From: Polyangiaceae bacterium
GTDB lineage: Bacteria; Myxococcota_A; Polyangia; Polyangiales; Polyangiaceae
DNA length: 64,000 nt
Direction: 5' to 3'
NCBI GenBank assembly: GCA_025937835.1
Contig: JAICQO010000004.1
Span: forward strand, 62,001 to 126,000
Each line of letters starts with the position of its first letter. The first letter of the stretch is position 1. Below are positions 16,198 through 25,021 of this stretch, one piece after another. The position numbers were made by a program, and so were the translations under genes. The notes under the pieces are model-generated. The model was given only the letters and a program-made list of their open reading frames with translations. It did no database searches and was not told where the DNA came from.

Positions 16198-16721
16198 AGT
16201 CCGAGCCTCAGACCCGCCGAGAATAGCGCCCAGATCAGCGGTCCGTTCTGCGGAAGATCACTGCCGAGCGGCAGGACCGAGAGCGACGGTTCGAGGAAGA
16301 GCCCGGCGCGGCCCATCGGGATGATGAAGCGGGCGCCGGCGGTGCCGCCGAACAGCGTCTCAGGGACGATGGTTCCGGTGAGGCCCGCGTACGCGCCGAC
16401 CCCCTTCGTGGCCCAGCGCAGGTAGCGCGCTTCGGCGCCCAGGGTGCCACGCCCCTCGACCTCGACGAACGCGCGCAAGCCGTAGCCTTCGCTCTCGCCC
16501 TCGTCGGTTCTCAGATCGGCGCCCGCCACCAAGCGCAGCCGCGCGCGGCGCCATCCCAAGCTGCCGCCCTCGGGCGTCCCGCCCTCGAGCCCTTCGGCGA
16601 TCCCGAACTCGCCGTCGACGAGCCAGCCTTCCTGCGCGTGGCTGGGCGCCGCCAAGACCATGGCGCTTGCCAGCGTCGCGACGCTGACGCCGTATTTGAG
16701 CGTTCTGCGGGCAGGAGGCAT
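16194..16721 (-). CDS. Small outer-membrane protein candidate
   Basis: 175 residues. Cleavable signal peptide (SVATLASAMVLAAPSHAQ) followed by alternating segments that look like beta-strands (ARLRLVAGADLRT, YGLRAFVEVEGRGTLGAEARYLRW, GVGAYAGLTGTIVPETLFGG, AGLFLEPSLSVLPLG) and a final aromatic-poor AGLRLGL. This suggests a small 8-stranded barrel or autotransporter-type fold. Not recognised as a named family. Overlaps the lipoprotein gene and lies between flgG and the flagellar activator, so a flagellum-related envelope role is possible but unproven. Confidence 0.7.
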   Translation of the reverse strand: MPPARRTLKYGVSVATLASAMVLAAPSHAQEGWLVDGEFGIAEGLEGGTPEGGSLGWRRARLRLVAGADLRTDEGESEGYGLRAFVEVEGRGTLGAEARYLRWATKGVGAYAGLTGTIVPETLFGGTAGARFIIPMGRAGLFLEPSLSVLPLGSDLPQNGPLIWALFSAGLRLGL

Positions 16722-16762
16722 CGGGCCAGACCGGGAGCAAAGGCTAGGCCAGAGAGAGCAGC

Positions 16763-16887
16763 CTGTCAGCTATCAGCTGTCATCCATCAGCCGTTTGGAG
16801 GGCGGGATGAGTGAGCGTCCGGGGGGAAAGGGACCCCTTCGCTCGCGCACGATCCGATCTCCGAAGCTGACGGCTGTTAGCTGACAG
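16763..16887. repeat. Small element with 20-bp terminal inverted repeats
   Basis: CTGTCAGCTATCAGCTGTCA (16763-16782) faces a copy at 16868-16887 that is 18/20 identical in inverse orientation. The 85-base centre contains GGGG...CCCC. The size and ends resemble a MITE or REP-type element. It fills the 174-base gap between two minus-strand genes and could also act as a terminator for the activator gene. Confidence 0.6.
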
Positions 16888-16895
16888 CTACCCCA

Positions 16896-18038
16896 CTAGG
16901 CGGCGTTCGAGCCGATGCGCTTGCGCTTCAGCATCTCGACCAGCGTGGTGCGATTGAGACCCAAAAGCGCGGCGGCGCGGTTCTTGTTCCACGAAGTGCG
17001 CTCCAGCGCCTGGCGGATCAGGTTGTTCTCGAAAGCGTCCACGGCAGAGCGCAGATCGATGCCGCCCTGGGGAAGCTGCTGCGGGCCCCGCGGCTCGCTC
17101 GCGAGGCCACAGACCTTGGCGGGCAAATCCTTCGGCTCGACCTGGGGGCCGCGCGCCAGGAGCACCGCGCGCTCGATGGTGTTCTCGAGCTCGCGAACGT
17201 TGCCCGGCCAGGGGTAGTCGATCATCAGCTTCAGCGTCGATTGCGAGAAGCCGGTCAGGTCCGGACGGCCCATGCGCTCCCGCGCCTGAGCGAAGAAGTG
17301 CGCGGCGAGCAGCGCGACGTCGGTGGCGCGCTCGCGCAGCGGGGGCACGTGCACGTGGATCACGTTGAGCCGGTAGTAGAGATCTTCGCGGAATTTGCCC
17401 TCGGCCACCGCCTTCTCCAGGTCCACGTTGGTGGCGGCGACGATGCGCACGTCGGCTTTCACGGTGCGGGTGTCGCCGACGGGCGAGTACTCGCGCACCT
17501 GGAGGATGCGCAGCAACTTCACCTGCAGGCTGAGCGGGATTTCGCCGACCTCGTCGAGGAACAGCGTGCCGCCCTCGGCCATGGCGATTCTGCCCGGCTT
17601 GGTCGCGTGAGCGCCGGTGAACGCGCCCTTGGCGTGACCGAACAGCTCGCTCTCGAGCAGCGCCTCCGGGATGGCGCCGCAGTTGACGGCCACGAACGGA
17701 CGCGCAGCGCGCGGGCTGGACTCGTGCACGGCGCGGGCGACGAGCTCCTTACCGGTGCCGCTCTCACCCGTGACGAGGACGGTGCAGGCGGTGTGCGCGA
17801 CGCGATCGATGACTCGGTATACTTCCCGCAAGCCAATCGACTCACCGACGACGCTGCCCATGCTGCGCGGCGGCATCAGCGAGGGACGCATCGACACCCG
17901 AGGCACGGGCGCAGGTTCGATGTCTCCGCCAGCGCTGAGCTCCTTCTCGATCTCCGCCAGCTCCGCGTGCACGGCACGCAGACCCGACTGATCTTCTTCA
18001 TCGAACGCAGCGACCGGAAACTCCGAAGTGTGGGGCAT
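16896..18038 (-). CDS. FleQ-like sigma-54 enhancer-binding protein (flagellar master activator)
   Basis: 380 residues. A short 60-residue N-terminus without a receiver domain, then an AAA+ domain with Walker A GESGTGKE (91-98), the sigma-54-contacting GAFTGA loop (138-143), Walker [10 protein letters not shown], and an arginine-finger region, then a Fis-type HTH ([18 protein letters not shown]) resembling FleQ. GAFTGA is intact, so it should activate sigma-54 RNA polymerase. The ATG at 18038 has GGGAG nine bases upstream; a frame to 18107 is not needed. Divergent from flgB and close to the four sigma-54 promoters, so it is the probable flagellar regulator. Confidence 0.85.
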   Translation of the reverse strand: MPHTSEFPVAAFDEEDQSGLRAVHAELAEIEKELSAGGDIEPAPVPRVSMRPSLMPPRSMGSVVGESIGLREVYRVIDRVAHTACTVLVTGESGTGKELVARAVHESSPRAARPFVAVNCGAIPEALLESELFGHAKGAFTGAHATKPGRIAMAEGGTLFLDEVGEIPLSLQVKLLRILQVREYSPVGDTRTVKADVRIVAATNVDLEKAVAEGKFREDLYYRLNVIHVHVPPLRERATDVALLAAHFFAQARERMGRPDLTGFSQSTLKLMIDYPWPGNVRELENTIERAVLLARGPQVEPKDLPAKVCGLASEPRGPQQLPQGGIDLRSAVDAFENNLIRQALERTSWNKNRAAALLGLNRTTLVEMLKRKRIGSNAA

Positions 18039-18164
18039 GTCAAAAATCTCCCGTAGACGACAGCCCCTTGACGCAAGTCTCGTTCCAACCCGAGAACCAA
18101 CCGCCAACTACTGGAATTAACTTAGATTTTTGTCATAACGACATCACCATAGACGCTACTACAG

Positions 18165-18178
18165 GGTCGAATTCGACC
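18165..18178. promoter_or_regulatory. Perfect 14-bp palindrome, candidate activator site
   Basis: GGTCGAATTCGACC is fully self-complementary. It lies 127 bases before the activator start and about 315 bases before the flgB promoter. Confidence 0.45.
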
Positions 18179-18193
18179 TTGCTGATTCAAGGT

Positions 18194-18205
18194 TTTCTCG
18201 AGAAA
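18194..18205. promoter_or_regulatory. Perfect 12-bp palindrome, candidate activator site
   Basis: TTTCTCGAGAAA is fully self-complementary and extends with one mismatch to GG...CC arms (18191-18208). Its centre is about 28 bases from that of the previous palindrome, but the sequences share only the TCGA core. Confidence 0.4.
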
Positions 18206-18479
18206 CCCGTTCAAGCCGACGTCAGCAGCTCGCCGACTCATGGGTAACTCGTGACCCGGGGGCGGGTCGTGCGCGAGGTGTTCGGTGAATGGGGGTGAGC
18301 GCCAACCACACCGCTCCCGTCTTGGCACCAGCAGATCACGATCTGCACGAGCGGCCAACACCAGAGAACCGGCGAGGCCGGCGCGGCCCGGTGTAAGCAA
18401 ACCAACGACGCGCGGCGCTGCCCGGCACCGGAATCCAAATAAGAACCTGCACACGAGCAGCTGCCACCCCCCAATAAAC

Positions 18480-18497
18480 TTGGCACGGCCCGTGCTC
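18480..18497 (+). promoter_or_regulatory. Sigma-54 promoter at flgB
   Basis: TTGGCACGGCCCGTGCTC matches TGGCACGN4TTGCW at all positions but one, with GG and GC 10 bases apart. The GC (-12) lies only 14 bases before the flgB GTG, which puts the transcript start at about the start codon. Confidence 0.72.
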
Positions 18498-18508
18498 AGG
18501 CCTTCGCC

Positions 18509-18907
18509 GTGAGCAACCTGTTCGCGAACATCGCCCCGCTGCAAGCGTCCCTGGACTACCACATGGACCGCCACAACGTGCTGTCGAGCAACATCGCGCA
18601 CGTCGATACGCCCGGCTACAAGCCGTCGGATCTGGCGCGGGTCGAGTCGGCGGAGTTCGCGAATGCCCTCGGCGTCGCAATGGACCGCACCAACGCGATG
18701 CACATGAACGCCGGCGCCGGCAGCATCGACCAGAACGGCATGGTGTTCAAGGACCTCAGCGCCGGCGCGGGCAACGACGGCAACTACGTGTCGCTCGACC
18801 GCGAAGCGGCGAAGCTCGCCGCCAACCATATCCGCTTCGACGTCGTCTCCTCGGTGGTCTCCGCGGAGCTCAGAAGCCTGGCCTTCGCCGCGCGCGACGC
18901 CAAATAA
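18509..18907 (+). CDS. flgB: Proximal rod protein FlgB
   Basis: 132 residues. LFANIAPLQASLDYHMDRHNVLSSNIAHVDTPGYKP is the FlgB N-terminal rod motif; the C-terminus (IRFDVVSSVVSAELRSL) is a rod helix. GTG start without a Shine-Dalgarno. First gene of the 18-kb plus-strand flagellar operon. Confidence 0.93.
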   Translation: MSNLFANIAPLQASLDYHMDRHNVLSSNIAHVDTPGYKPSDLARVESAEFANALGVAMDRTNAMHMNAGAGSIDQNGMVFKDLSAGAGNDGNYVSLDREAAKLAANHIRFDVVSSVVSAELRSLAFAARDAK

Positions 18908-18935
18908 CGCCTGAATCCAACGGAGAAACACCTAG

Positions 18936-19364
18936 ATGCTCGGAATCTTCAGCGCCATGGAAATCGCGGCCTCCGGCCTCACGGCAGAGCGCACGCGCAT
19001 GAACACGATCGCTTCGAACCTCGCCAACGCGCGCACGACGCGCACCGAGCAGGGCGGCCCGTACAAGCGCCTCGACCCCATCTTCGAGGCCAAGCCGATC
19101 GATCGGAACGGCGAAATCGGGGCCGCAAACGGCGTGTCGCTGGCCAACGTCGCGCGCATCGAGCAGGACCAGCGCCCGGGTACGATGGTGTACGAGCCGG
19201 GCCATCCGGACGCCAACGCCGAGGGCTACGTCGAGTACCCGAACGTCAACGCCGTCGAAGAGATGGTGAACATGATCACGGCCTCGCGCGCCTACGAAGC
19301 CGGCATCACCTCGATCGACACCGTGAAGCGCATGGCGCGCTCGGCCCTCGACATCGGCCGCTGA
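18936..19364 (+). CDS. flgC: Proximal rod protein FlgC
   Basis: 142 residues. Starts MLGIFSAMEIAASGLTAERTRMNTIASNLANARTT, the FlgC motif, and ends with VNAVEEMVNMITASRAYEAGI, the conserved C-terminal helix. GGAG lies 11 bases upstream of the ATG. Located between flgB and fliE as usual. Confidence 0.95.
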   Translation: MLGIFSAMEIAASGLTAERTRMNTIASNLANARTTRTEQGGPYKRLDPIFEAKPIDRNGEIGAANGVSLANVARIEQDQRPGTMVYEPGHPDANAEGYVEYPNVNAVEEMVNMITASRAYEAGITSIDTVKRMARSALDIGR

Positions 19365-19390
19365 TTTCCCTGAAACGAGGCTAAACGAGC

Positions 19391-19702
19391 ATGTCGCCCA
19401 TCGACGCATCCGGTTTTTCGATGATCATGCCCCGCGAGATCGCGGGGGTCGGCGAAGCCAAGTCCGCGATAGAACCGGCGCAGCCCGGGTTCGGCGACAT
19501 CCTCTCCGAGGCGATCGGCCAGACCAACCAGAACATCAACGCCGCGGCCGGCGCAGCCGAGGAATTTGCGGCGGGCCGCCGCGACGATATCCACGGCACG
19601 ATGCTCGCACTGAGCAAGGCGGACATCGAGCTGCATCTCGTCGGATCGGTCCGGAACAAGGTGATGGACGCGTTCTACGAGCTCTGGCGCATGCAGATGT
19701 GA
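19391..19702 (+). CDS. fliE: Hook-basal body adaptor FliE
   Basis: 103 residues. The C-terminal DIELHLVGSVRNKVMDAFYELWRMQM is the FliE signature. FliE joins the MS ring to the rod and is the first rod substrate exported. Confidence 0.93.
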   Translation: MSPIDASGFSMIMPREIAGVGEAKSAIEPAQPGFGDILSEAIGQTNQNINAAAGAAEEFAAGRRDDIHGTMLALSKADIELHLVGSVRNKVMDAFYELWRMQM

Positions 19703-19751
19703 GCCCGGCTGAAGCTCGGCACCCTCCCACCACGAATTCATCGCACCCCCA

Positions 19752-21410
19752 ATGGACAAGGCTCGCGCGTTTCTCGGCTCTCTCCTGAACTTCTGGAAGG
19801 GTCTTCCCACCGTCAAGCGCGTCGCGCTGGCCGTCGTAACTTTGACGGCGCTGTTCGGGGTGCTGGCAGTCGCCCACCTCGGCAATAAAATCCACTACGG
19901 GACTCTGTACTCGGAGCTCGAGCCGAACGACGCCGCCGCCATCGTCGAGAAGCTGAAAGCCCAGCAGATCCCTTACCAGCTCGAGCAGAGCGGCACCGCG
20001 ATCAAGGTCCCGGAAGAGCGCGTGGCCGCGCTCCGGCTCGAGCTCGCGGCGGGCGGCTTGCCCAAGGGCGGCGGCGTCGGCTTCGAAATCTTCGACCGCT
20101 CCCAGATCGGCGCGACCGAGTTCGAGCAGCAGGTCAGCCTGCGGCGCGCGCTCGAGGGTGAAATCTCCCGCTCGATCATGACCATCGACGGCGTGAAGGC
20201 CGCGCGCGTGCATCTGGTGGTGCCGGAGCGCCGCCTGTTCGTCTCCCGCGAAGAGCTCGCGTCGGCGTCGGTAGTGCTGACGCTCCGCAACTCGACCGAG
20301 TTCGGCAAGAAAGAGGTCGGCTCGATCGTCCACCTGGTGTCGGCAGCTGTACCGGGCCTGTCGCGTAACCGCGTGTCGGTCGTGAGCAGCGACGGCGTGA
20401 CGCTGCACCGTCCGAGCGATGACGGCAGCGGCATCGACTCCGAGAGCGAGTCGGAGCTCGGCCAGAACGTCGCGAGTAAGATGGAGAACGACGTGCGCGC
20501 ACAACTCGAGCGCGTGGTCGGCGCCGGCCAGGCCGACGTCCGCATCAACGTCGCCCTGGATCGCGAATCCAAGGAGCGCACCGAAGAGCATTTCGAGCCG
20601 ACCAAGAACTCCCTCCGCAGCGAGCACAAGGTGGAAGAGATGTCGGGCACCGGCGAAGCCGGCGTCGCGGGCGTCCCGGGCGCGCTCAGCAACCTGCCCG
20701 ATACTTCGGAGGAAGCTGCCGCAGCCACCACCACGACCGCCGCCGGCAACCTGGTGCGCCGCGTCCAGACCCGCAACTGGGAAGTGGACCGCGTGACGCA
20801 GAAAACCCTGACGCCCCGTGGCGGCATCCGCCGCGTCTCCGTGGCGGTGCTCTTGAACGGCAAGTACGTGAAGAAGGGCAACAAGCAGGTGTACGTCGCG
20901 CGCAGCGCGGAAGAGCTCGCGACCCTCGAGGCGGTGGTGAAGAGCGCCGTGGGCTTCGACGCTTCGCGCGGCGACGTCGTGCACCTCGCCAACGCCGAGT
21001 TTTCGCGCATCGACGAGGAGGTGCCCGTCCCTCCCACCGTCACCCCGATCTGGAAGCACAAATGGGCTCCGATCGCGGCCGGTGCCGCGGGCGGCCTGCT
21101 CCTGCTCTCGCTCGGAGTGCTGGCGATTCGCCGGCGCAGCAAGAAGAAGAAGGCCGAGCGGGACAAGCTCTTGGCGCTGCCCGACGGCGCGCTGGCGGCG
21201 GCCTTGCCCGCAGCCGACGACGTGGTGGCGGGCGAGCTCGCGGCGAGCCCGTCCTCCCCCGGTCTGCCGCGCGCCAGCGAGGACCTCACGGACCTGCGCG
21301 CCGCGGCGCTCGAGCTCGCCAATAAGGATCCGGCCAGCGCGGCCGTCGTGCTCCGGGCGTGGCTCCACGGTGAGGCTGCCCAAGCCCAAGCCGAAGCCGC
21401 GGCACAGTAA
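19752..21410 (+). CDS. fliF: Flagellar MS-ring protein FliF
   Basis: 552 residues, family length. First TM around 25-45 (VKRVALAVVTLTALFGVLAVA), ring-building motifs (YGTLYSELEPNDAAAIVEKL, LALRRALEGEIS-like SLRRALEGEISRSI), second TM near residue 440-460 (KWAPIAAGAAGGLLLLSLGVL). The C-terminal tail (LRAAALELANKDPASAAVVLRAWL) is the FliG-binding segment. Anchors the basal body in the inner membrane. Confidence 0.96.
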   Translation: MDKARAFLGSLLNFWKGLPTVKRVALAVVTLTALFGVLAVAHLGNKIHYGTLYSELEPNDAAAIVEKLKAQQIPYQLEQSGTAIKVPEERVAALRLELAAGGLPKGGGVGFEIFDRSQIGATEFEQQVSLRRALEGEISRSIMTIDGVKAARVHLVVPERRLFVSREELASASVVLTLRNSTEFGKKEVGSIVHLVSAAVPGLSRNRVSVVSSDGVTLHRPSDDGSGIDSESESELGQNVASKMENDVRAQLERVVGAGQADVRINVALDRESKERTEEHFEPTKNSLRSEHKVEEMSGTGEAGVAGVPGALSNLPDTSEEAAAATTTTAAGNLVRRVQTRNWEVDRVTQKTLTPRGGIRRVSVAVLLNGKYVKKGNKQVYVARSAEELATLEAVVKSAVGFDASRGDVVHLANAEFSRIDEEVPVPPTVTPIWKHKWAPIAAGAAGGLLLLSLGVLAIRRRSKKKKAERDKLLALPDGALAAALPAADDVVAGELAASPSSPGLPRASEDLTDLRAAALELANKDPASAAVVLRAWLHGEAAQAQAEAAAQ

Positions 21411-21427
21411 TCGCATCCCAACGATTC

Positions 21428-22420
21428 GTGAACTCGATCGTGGACCTGACCGGACCTCAAAAAGCCGTGCTGATGCTGCTCTCGCTCGACGAGGCGACGG
21501 CGGCTCCCATCACCAGTGAGCTCGACGCGGACGACCTGCGCAAACTGCAGCAAGTCGCCTCCACCATGCGCGCGGTACCCGCAGGGGCGCTGGCGCAGGT
21601 GTACGCGGAGTTCGTCGAACGCTCGCAGCAAGCGGTGGCCGTCCCGCGCGGCGGTGTCCGCTACTTGCGCCGGATCGCGACCCGCGCGCTCGGCGAGGCG
21701 CGCGCCCGCGAGATCTTCGCGGAGAACACGCAGTCGCCGCTGGATCGGCTGGCCAACGCCGATCCGGAGACCCTGGCGGGCGTGCTCGAGCACGAGCACC
21801 CGCAGCTCGTGGCGGCGATCCTGAGCCAGCTCCCGCCGGAGCGCTCCGCGACGATCGTCGAGAAGTTGAACGAGGAGCTCCAGACCAACGTGCTCGAGCG
21901 CCTGGCGACCATGACCGAGGTCCCGCAGCGGCTGCTCCAGGACGTGGCGCAGGCGCTCAGCGCGGAGCTGCCGGTGACGGACTCGGAGAGCGGCTCGACC
22001 GCCGTGAACGGCGTCGCGCAGACGGCGGCCATGGTGCGGCGCATGGGTCAAAAGCTCGGCGATGCGCTGCTCCAGCGGCTGTCCGGCGCGGACGAGACGC
22101 TCGCGGCCGAAATCCGCCGCGCCATGTACACCTTCGAGGACTTGAAGCTGCTCGACGCGCGCGGCCTGCGCTCGCTGCTCGAGGCGGTGCCCGCGGACCG
22201 GCTCACGCTCGCGCTCAAGACCTCGAGCGACAGCCTCAAGAACCACATCTTCAGCGCGATGTCGAAGCGCGCCGCCGAGCGCGTGCGCGAGGATCTGGAG
22301 ATGCTCGGCGGGGTGCGCCTCGCCGATGTCGAAGCGGCGCAGCAAGAGATCGTCGAGCAGTGCCTGAAGCTCGCCTCGGAAGGCGTGATCTCACTCGAGA
22401 ACTCCGATGCTGTGGTCTAA
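21428..22420 (+). CDS. fliG: Flagellar motor switch protein FliG
   Basis: 330 residues, the usual size. Contains the middle-domain EHPQ motif (LEHEHPQLVAAILSQLPPE), an armadillo segment (RMGQKLGDALLQRLSGADE), and the charged torque helix region (RAMYTFEDLKLLDARGLRSLL, AERVREDLEML). GTG start after fliF. Couples MotA to rotor rotation. Confidence 0.95.
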   Translation: MNSIVDLTGPQKAVLMLLSLDEATAAPITSELDADDLRKLQQVASTMRAVPAGALAQVYAEFVERSQQAVAVPRGGVRYLRRIATRALGEARAREIFAENTQSPLDRLANADPETLAGVLEHEHPQLVAAILSQLPPERSATIVEKLNEELQTNVLERLATMTEVPQRLLQDVAQALSAELPVTDSESGSTAVNGVAQTAAMVRRMGQKLGDALLQRLSGADETLAAEIRRAMYTFEDLKLLDARGLRSLLEAVPADRLTLALKTSSDSLKNHIFSAMSKRAAERVREDLEMLGGVRLADVEAAQQEIVEQCLKLASEGVISLENSDAVV

Positions 22421-23210
22421 CGGCGGCGGAAAACCTCCGGGAATGAAGCCGGCGGCCTTCGCCGACGTCACCCAGAAAAAGGGCTCGGGAAGGCCTCCTG
22501 CCTGGGTCACGAACGGCGCCAACAAAGCGCCGATCCCGCAGCGGGAGCCCGCGGCCGCGCCGCCGGAGCCGAAGTCGAATCCGCAGGCCTCGCCGAACCC
22601 GGCGGTGCCTCGCGCGCCGCGCGTGCCGATCGAAGCGCGCGGCTCGGCCTCGATGCGGCCGAATCCGCAGCACGCAGCGCCCCACTCGTCGCCGCGGACC
22701 TCGCTGATCGCGATGGAAATGGTCTCGCCGCTCGAGTCGCTGCGCGTGCCGGCGGCCGCCGTGGTGCAGGCCGAGCCGTCGCAGGAGATGATCGAGGGCT
22801 TCGCGAGCGCGATCGAGGCGCTCGCCGAGACGCGCCGAAAAGTGCTCTCCGACAGCACTCAGGACCTGGTCAAGCTGGCCGGCATGATCGCCAAGCGCGT
22901 GATCGGCCGCGAGGTCTCGGTCGATCCGAAGCTCGTGCTCGGGTTGGTTCAGGAAGGGCTCGACGCGCTCGGCCAATACGACCGGATCCAGGTGCGCCTC
23001 GGCCCCGATTTCGAGCCGGTGCAGCAAGATCTGACCAACAAGCTCCGCAGCCGCGGCGTCGAGTACGAGGTCCTGATCGACTCGGATTTGCCGCCCTACG
23101 GCTGCGTGGTCGAGACCGATCTCGGCCGCGTCGACGAGAGCATCGAAGCCCGCCTCGAACAGCTGTTTCGCGGCCTCATCACCGAATCCGACAACCCGCC
23201 CACGGTGTAA
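22407..23210 (+). CDS. fliH: Flagellar export ATPase regulator FliH
   Basis: 267 residues. A Pro/Ala-rich N-terminus of about 110 residues precedes the FliH C-terminal domain (QEMIEGFASAIEALAETRRKVL, LVKLAGMIAKRVIGREVSVDP, YGCVVETDLGRVDESIEARL). FliH binds and restrains FliI. The chosen ATG overlaps fliG by 14 bases; an ATG at 22443 is an alternative. Confidence 0.88.
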   Translation: MLWSNGGGKPPGMKPAAFADVTQKKGSGRPPAWVTNGANKAPIPQREPAAAPPEPKSNPQASPNPAVPRAPRVPIEARGSASMRPNPQHAAPHSSPRTSLIAMEMVSPLESLRVPAAAVVQAEPSQEMIEGFASAIEALAETRRKVLSDSTQDLVKLAGMIAKRVIGREVSVDPKLVLGLVQEGLDALGQYDRIQVRLGPDFEPVQQDLTNKLRSRGVEYEVLIDSDLPPYGCVVETDLGRVDESIEARLEQLFRGLITESDNPPTV

Positions 23211-23215
23211 TCGCC

Positions 23216-24532
23216 TTGCTCGACCGCCTGCTCCAACGCTCGAAGACCGCGCCCCTCCACACCCCGACCGGCGTCGTGCTCGAAGTCGTGGGCATGATCG
23301 TCGAGGTGGGCGGGCTGCGCGCTGCCGTCGGCGAGACGCTGCTCGTGCGCATGGACGCCGAGACCGTGCTCGAGGTGGAGGTGGTCGGGTTCCGGAACGG
23401 GCGGCTGCTCACCACGCCGCTCGGTCCGATCGCTGGCGTACGGCCCGGCGCGCCCGTGACTCCCACTCAACGCGGCGCGATGGTGCCGGTCGGCCCGCAT
23501 CTGCTCGGCCGGGTGCTCGACGCGTTCGGGCAGCCCGTGGACGGCATGCCGCTGCCGACCGCAGATCGCTCGGTACCGCTGCGCGCGCCGCCTCCCCCGC
23601 CCTTCGCGCGCAAGCCGATCAAGACGCCGTTCAGCACCGGCGTGCGCGCGATCGACGGGCTGATGCCGATGGGCGTCGGCCAGCGCATGGGCATCTTCGC
23701 GGGCACCGGCGTGGGCAAGAGCACGCTGCTCGGCATGATTTGCCGCTCTTCCAGCGCCGACGTGAACGTGATCGCGCTGATCGGCGAGCGAGGCCGCGAG
23801 CTCAACGATTTCGTCCGTAACTCGCTCGGTGCCGAAGGCCTGGCGCGTTCGGTGGTGGTGTCCGCGACGAGCGATCAACCGCCGCTCGTGCGAGCCCGCG
23901 GCGCAGAGACCGCGACGGCGATCGCCGAATATTTCCGGGATCAGGGCAAGAGCGTGCTGTTGATGATGGACTCGGTGACGCGCTACGCCATGGCGCTGCG
24001 CGAGGCCGCGCTCGCAGCCGGAGAGCCGCCCGCCACCAAGGGCTATCCGCCGTCCGTTTTCGCCGCGTTGCCGCGCCTGCTCGAACGCGCCGGAACCAGC
24101 GGCGGCGACGGCGTGATCACGGCGCTCTACGCCGTGCTGGTCGAGGGTGACGACATGCAGGACCCGATCTCGGACACGGTCCGCGGTATCCTGGATGGCC
24201 ACATCGTGATGTCGCGCGCGCTCGGCGAACGCGGCCATTTCCCCGCGATCGACGCGCTCGCCAGCCTATCGCGTCTGGCCACCGAAATCGCCAGCGACTC
24301 CGAGCGCCGGGCCGCGATCGCGATCCGCGACCTGATGGCCGCCTACCGCGAGGCACAGGATTTGATTCAGGTCGGCGCCTACGTGGCGGGCAGCGACCCG
24401 CGCGTCGATACCGCGATCCAGGCCGTGCCGCAGATCGAAGCCTTCTTGAAGCAGCGCACCGTAGACAAGAGCACGCTGCAAGAGACTCACGCTCGCATGT
24501 ATGCGCTCGAGCGCGCGTTCGCGCGCAAGTGA
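23216..24532 (+). CDS. fliI: Flagellar export ATPase FliI
   Basis: 438 residues. Walker A GTGVGKST in the expected context (GIFAGTGVGKSTLLGM), Walker B LLMMDSVTRYAMA, and catalytic Glu in GERGRELNDF. N-terminal barrel starts at GVVLEVVGMIVEV. TTG start just after fliH. Energises flagellar type III export. Confidence 0.96.
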   Translation: MLDRLLQRSKTAPLHTPTGVVLEVVGMIVEVGGLRAAVGETLLVRMDAETVLEVEVVGFRNGRLLTTPLGPIAGVRPGAPVTPTQRGAMVPVGPHLLGRVLDAFGQPVDGMPLPTADRSVPLRAPPPPPFARKPIKTPFSTGVRAIDGLMPMGVGQRMGIFAGTGVGKSTLLGMICRSSSADVNVIALIGERGRELNDFVRNSLGAEGLARSVVVSATSDQPPLVRARGAETATAIAEYFRDQGKSVLLMMDSVTRYAMALREAALAAGEPPATKGYPPSVFAALPRLLERAGTSGGDGVITALYAVLVEGDDMQDPISDTVRGILDGHIVMSRALGERGHFPAIDALASLSRLATEIASDSERRAAIAIRDLMAAYREAQDLIQVGAYVAGSDPRVDTAIQAVPQIEAFLKQRTVDKSTLQETHARMYALERAFARK

Positions 24533-24568
24533 GCCGCGTGAGTCCTCCGCCCTAGTTAGCAGTTCGAC

Positions 24569-25021
24569 ATGACCAAAAGACAAAAGCGCGTCCAGAAGAT
24601 CCTCGAAATCCGCGAAAAACACCTGGATCAGAGCGCCAATCACTTGACGAAGGCGCGCAACCTCGCGGAGCAGGCCGAGCGCGCGCTCGAGGAACAGCAG
24701 CGCCGCACGCAAGAAGCCCTGAAAGAGCGCGAGGAAATGGCCCAACGCCCCGTGACCGCCCACGAGTGGATCGACTCGGAATCCTGGCGGATGCGTCTGG
24801 GTAACCAGGAGCGCGTGCTCAGCGAAAAGGCGGCCCGCGCCCAGGTGGTGGTCCAGAAGGCACACGAGGAGATGCTCGTCGCCCGCACCGAGGTGAAGAA
24901 GATCGAGACCTGGAAGGAAAACCTGATCCAGACCGAGCTCCAGGTCACCGAGCGCAAAGACCGCCGCGCCGAGGACGAATTCGCCGCCCTGCGCGCCCGC
25001 ATGACCAAGGAAGGCAAATGA
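24569..25021 (+). CDS. fliJ: FliJ-like export chaperone (coiled coil)
   Basis: 150 residues, almost entirely helical and charged (ILEIREKHLDQSANHLTKARNLAEQAERAL, WKENLIQTELQVTERKDRRAEDEF), like FliJ, the central stalk-like export protein. Position between fliI and the fliK-like gene supports this. Sequence itself is not diagnostic. Confidence 0.8.
   Translation: MTKRQKRVQKILEIREKHLDQSANHLTKARNLAEQAERALEEQQRRTQEALKEREEMAQRPVTAHEWIDSESWRMRLGNQERVLSEKAARAQVVVQKAHEEMLVARTEVKKIETWKENLIQTELQVTERKDRRAEDEFAALRARMTKEGK

Larger units (their letters stand above)
18039..18508. other. Divergent regulatory region between the activator and flgB
   Basis: About 470 bases with no gene. The activator side is AT-rich and should hold its promoter. 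Further along are perfect palindromes at 18165-18178 and 18194-18205, hairpins GACCCG-GGGG-CGGGTC (near 18253) and GCAGAT-CACG-ATCTGC (near 18328), and the flgB sigma-54 promoter at the far end. The spacing suits enhancer sites about 300 bases upstream of a sigma-54 promoter. Confidence 0.5.

Noticed and set aside
19536-22345. Minus-strand open frames opposite fliF and fliG
   Set aside because: Long but antisense to fliF/fliG; no recognisable domains, and GC-rich codon bias explains the openness.
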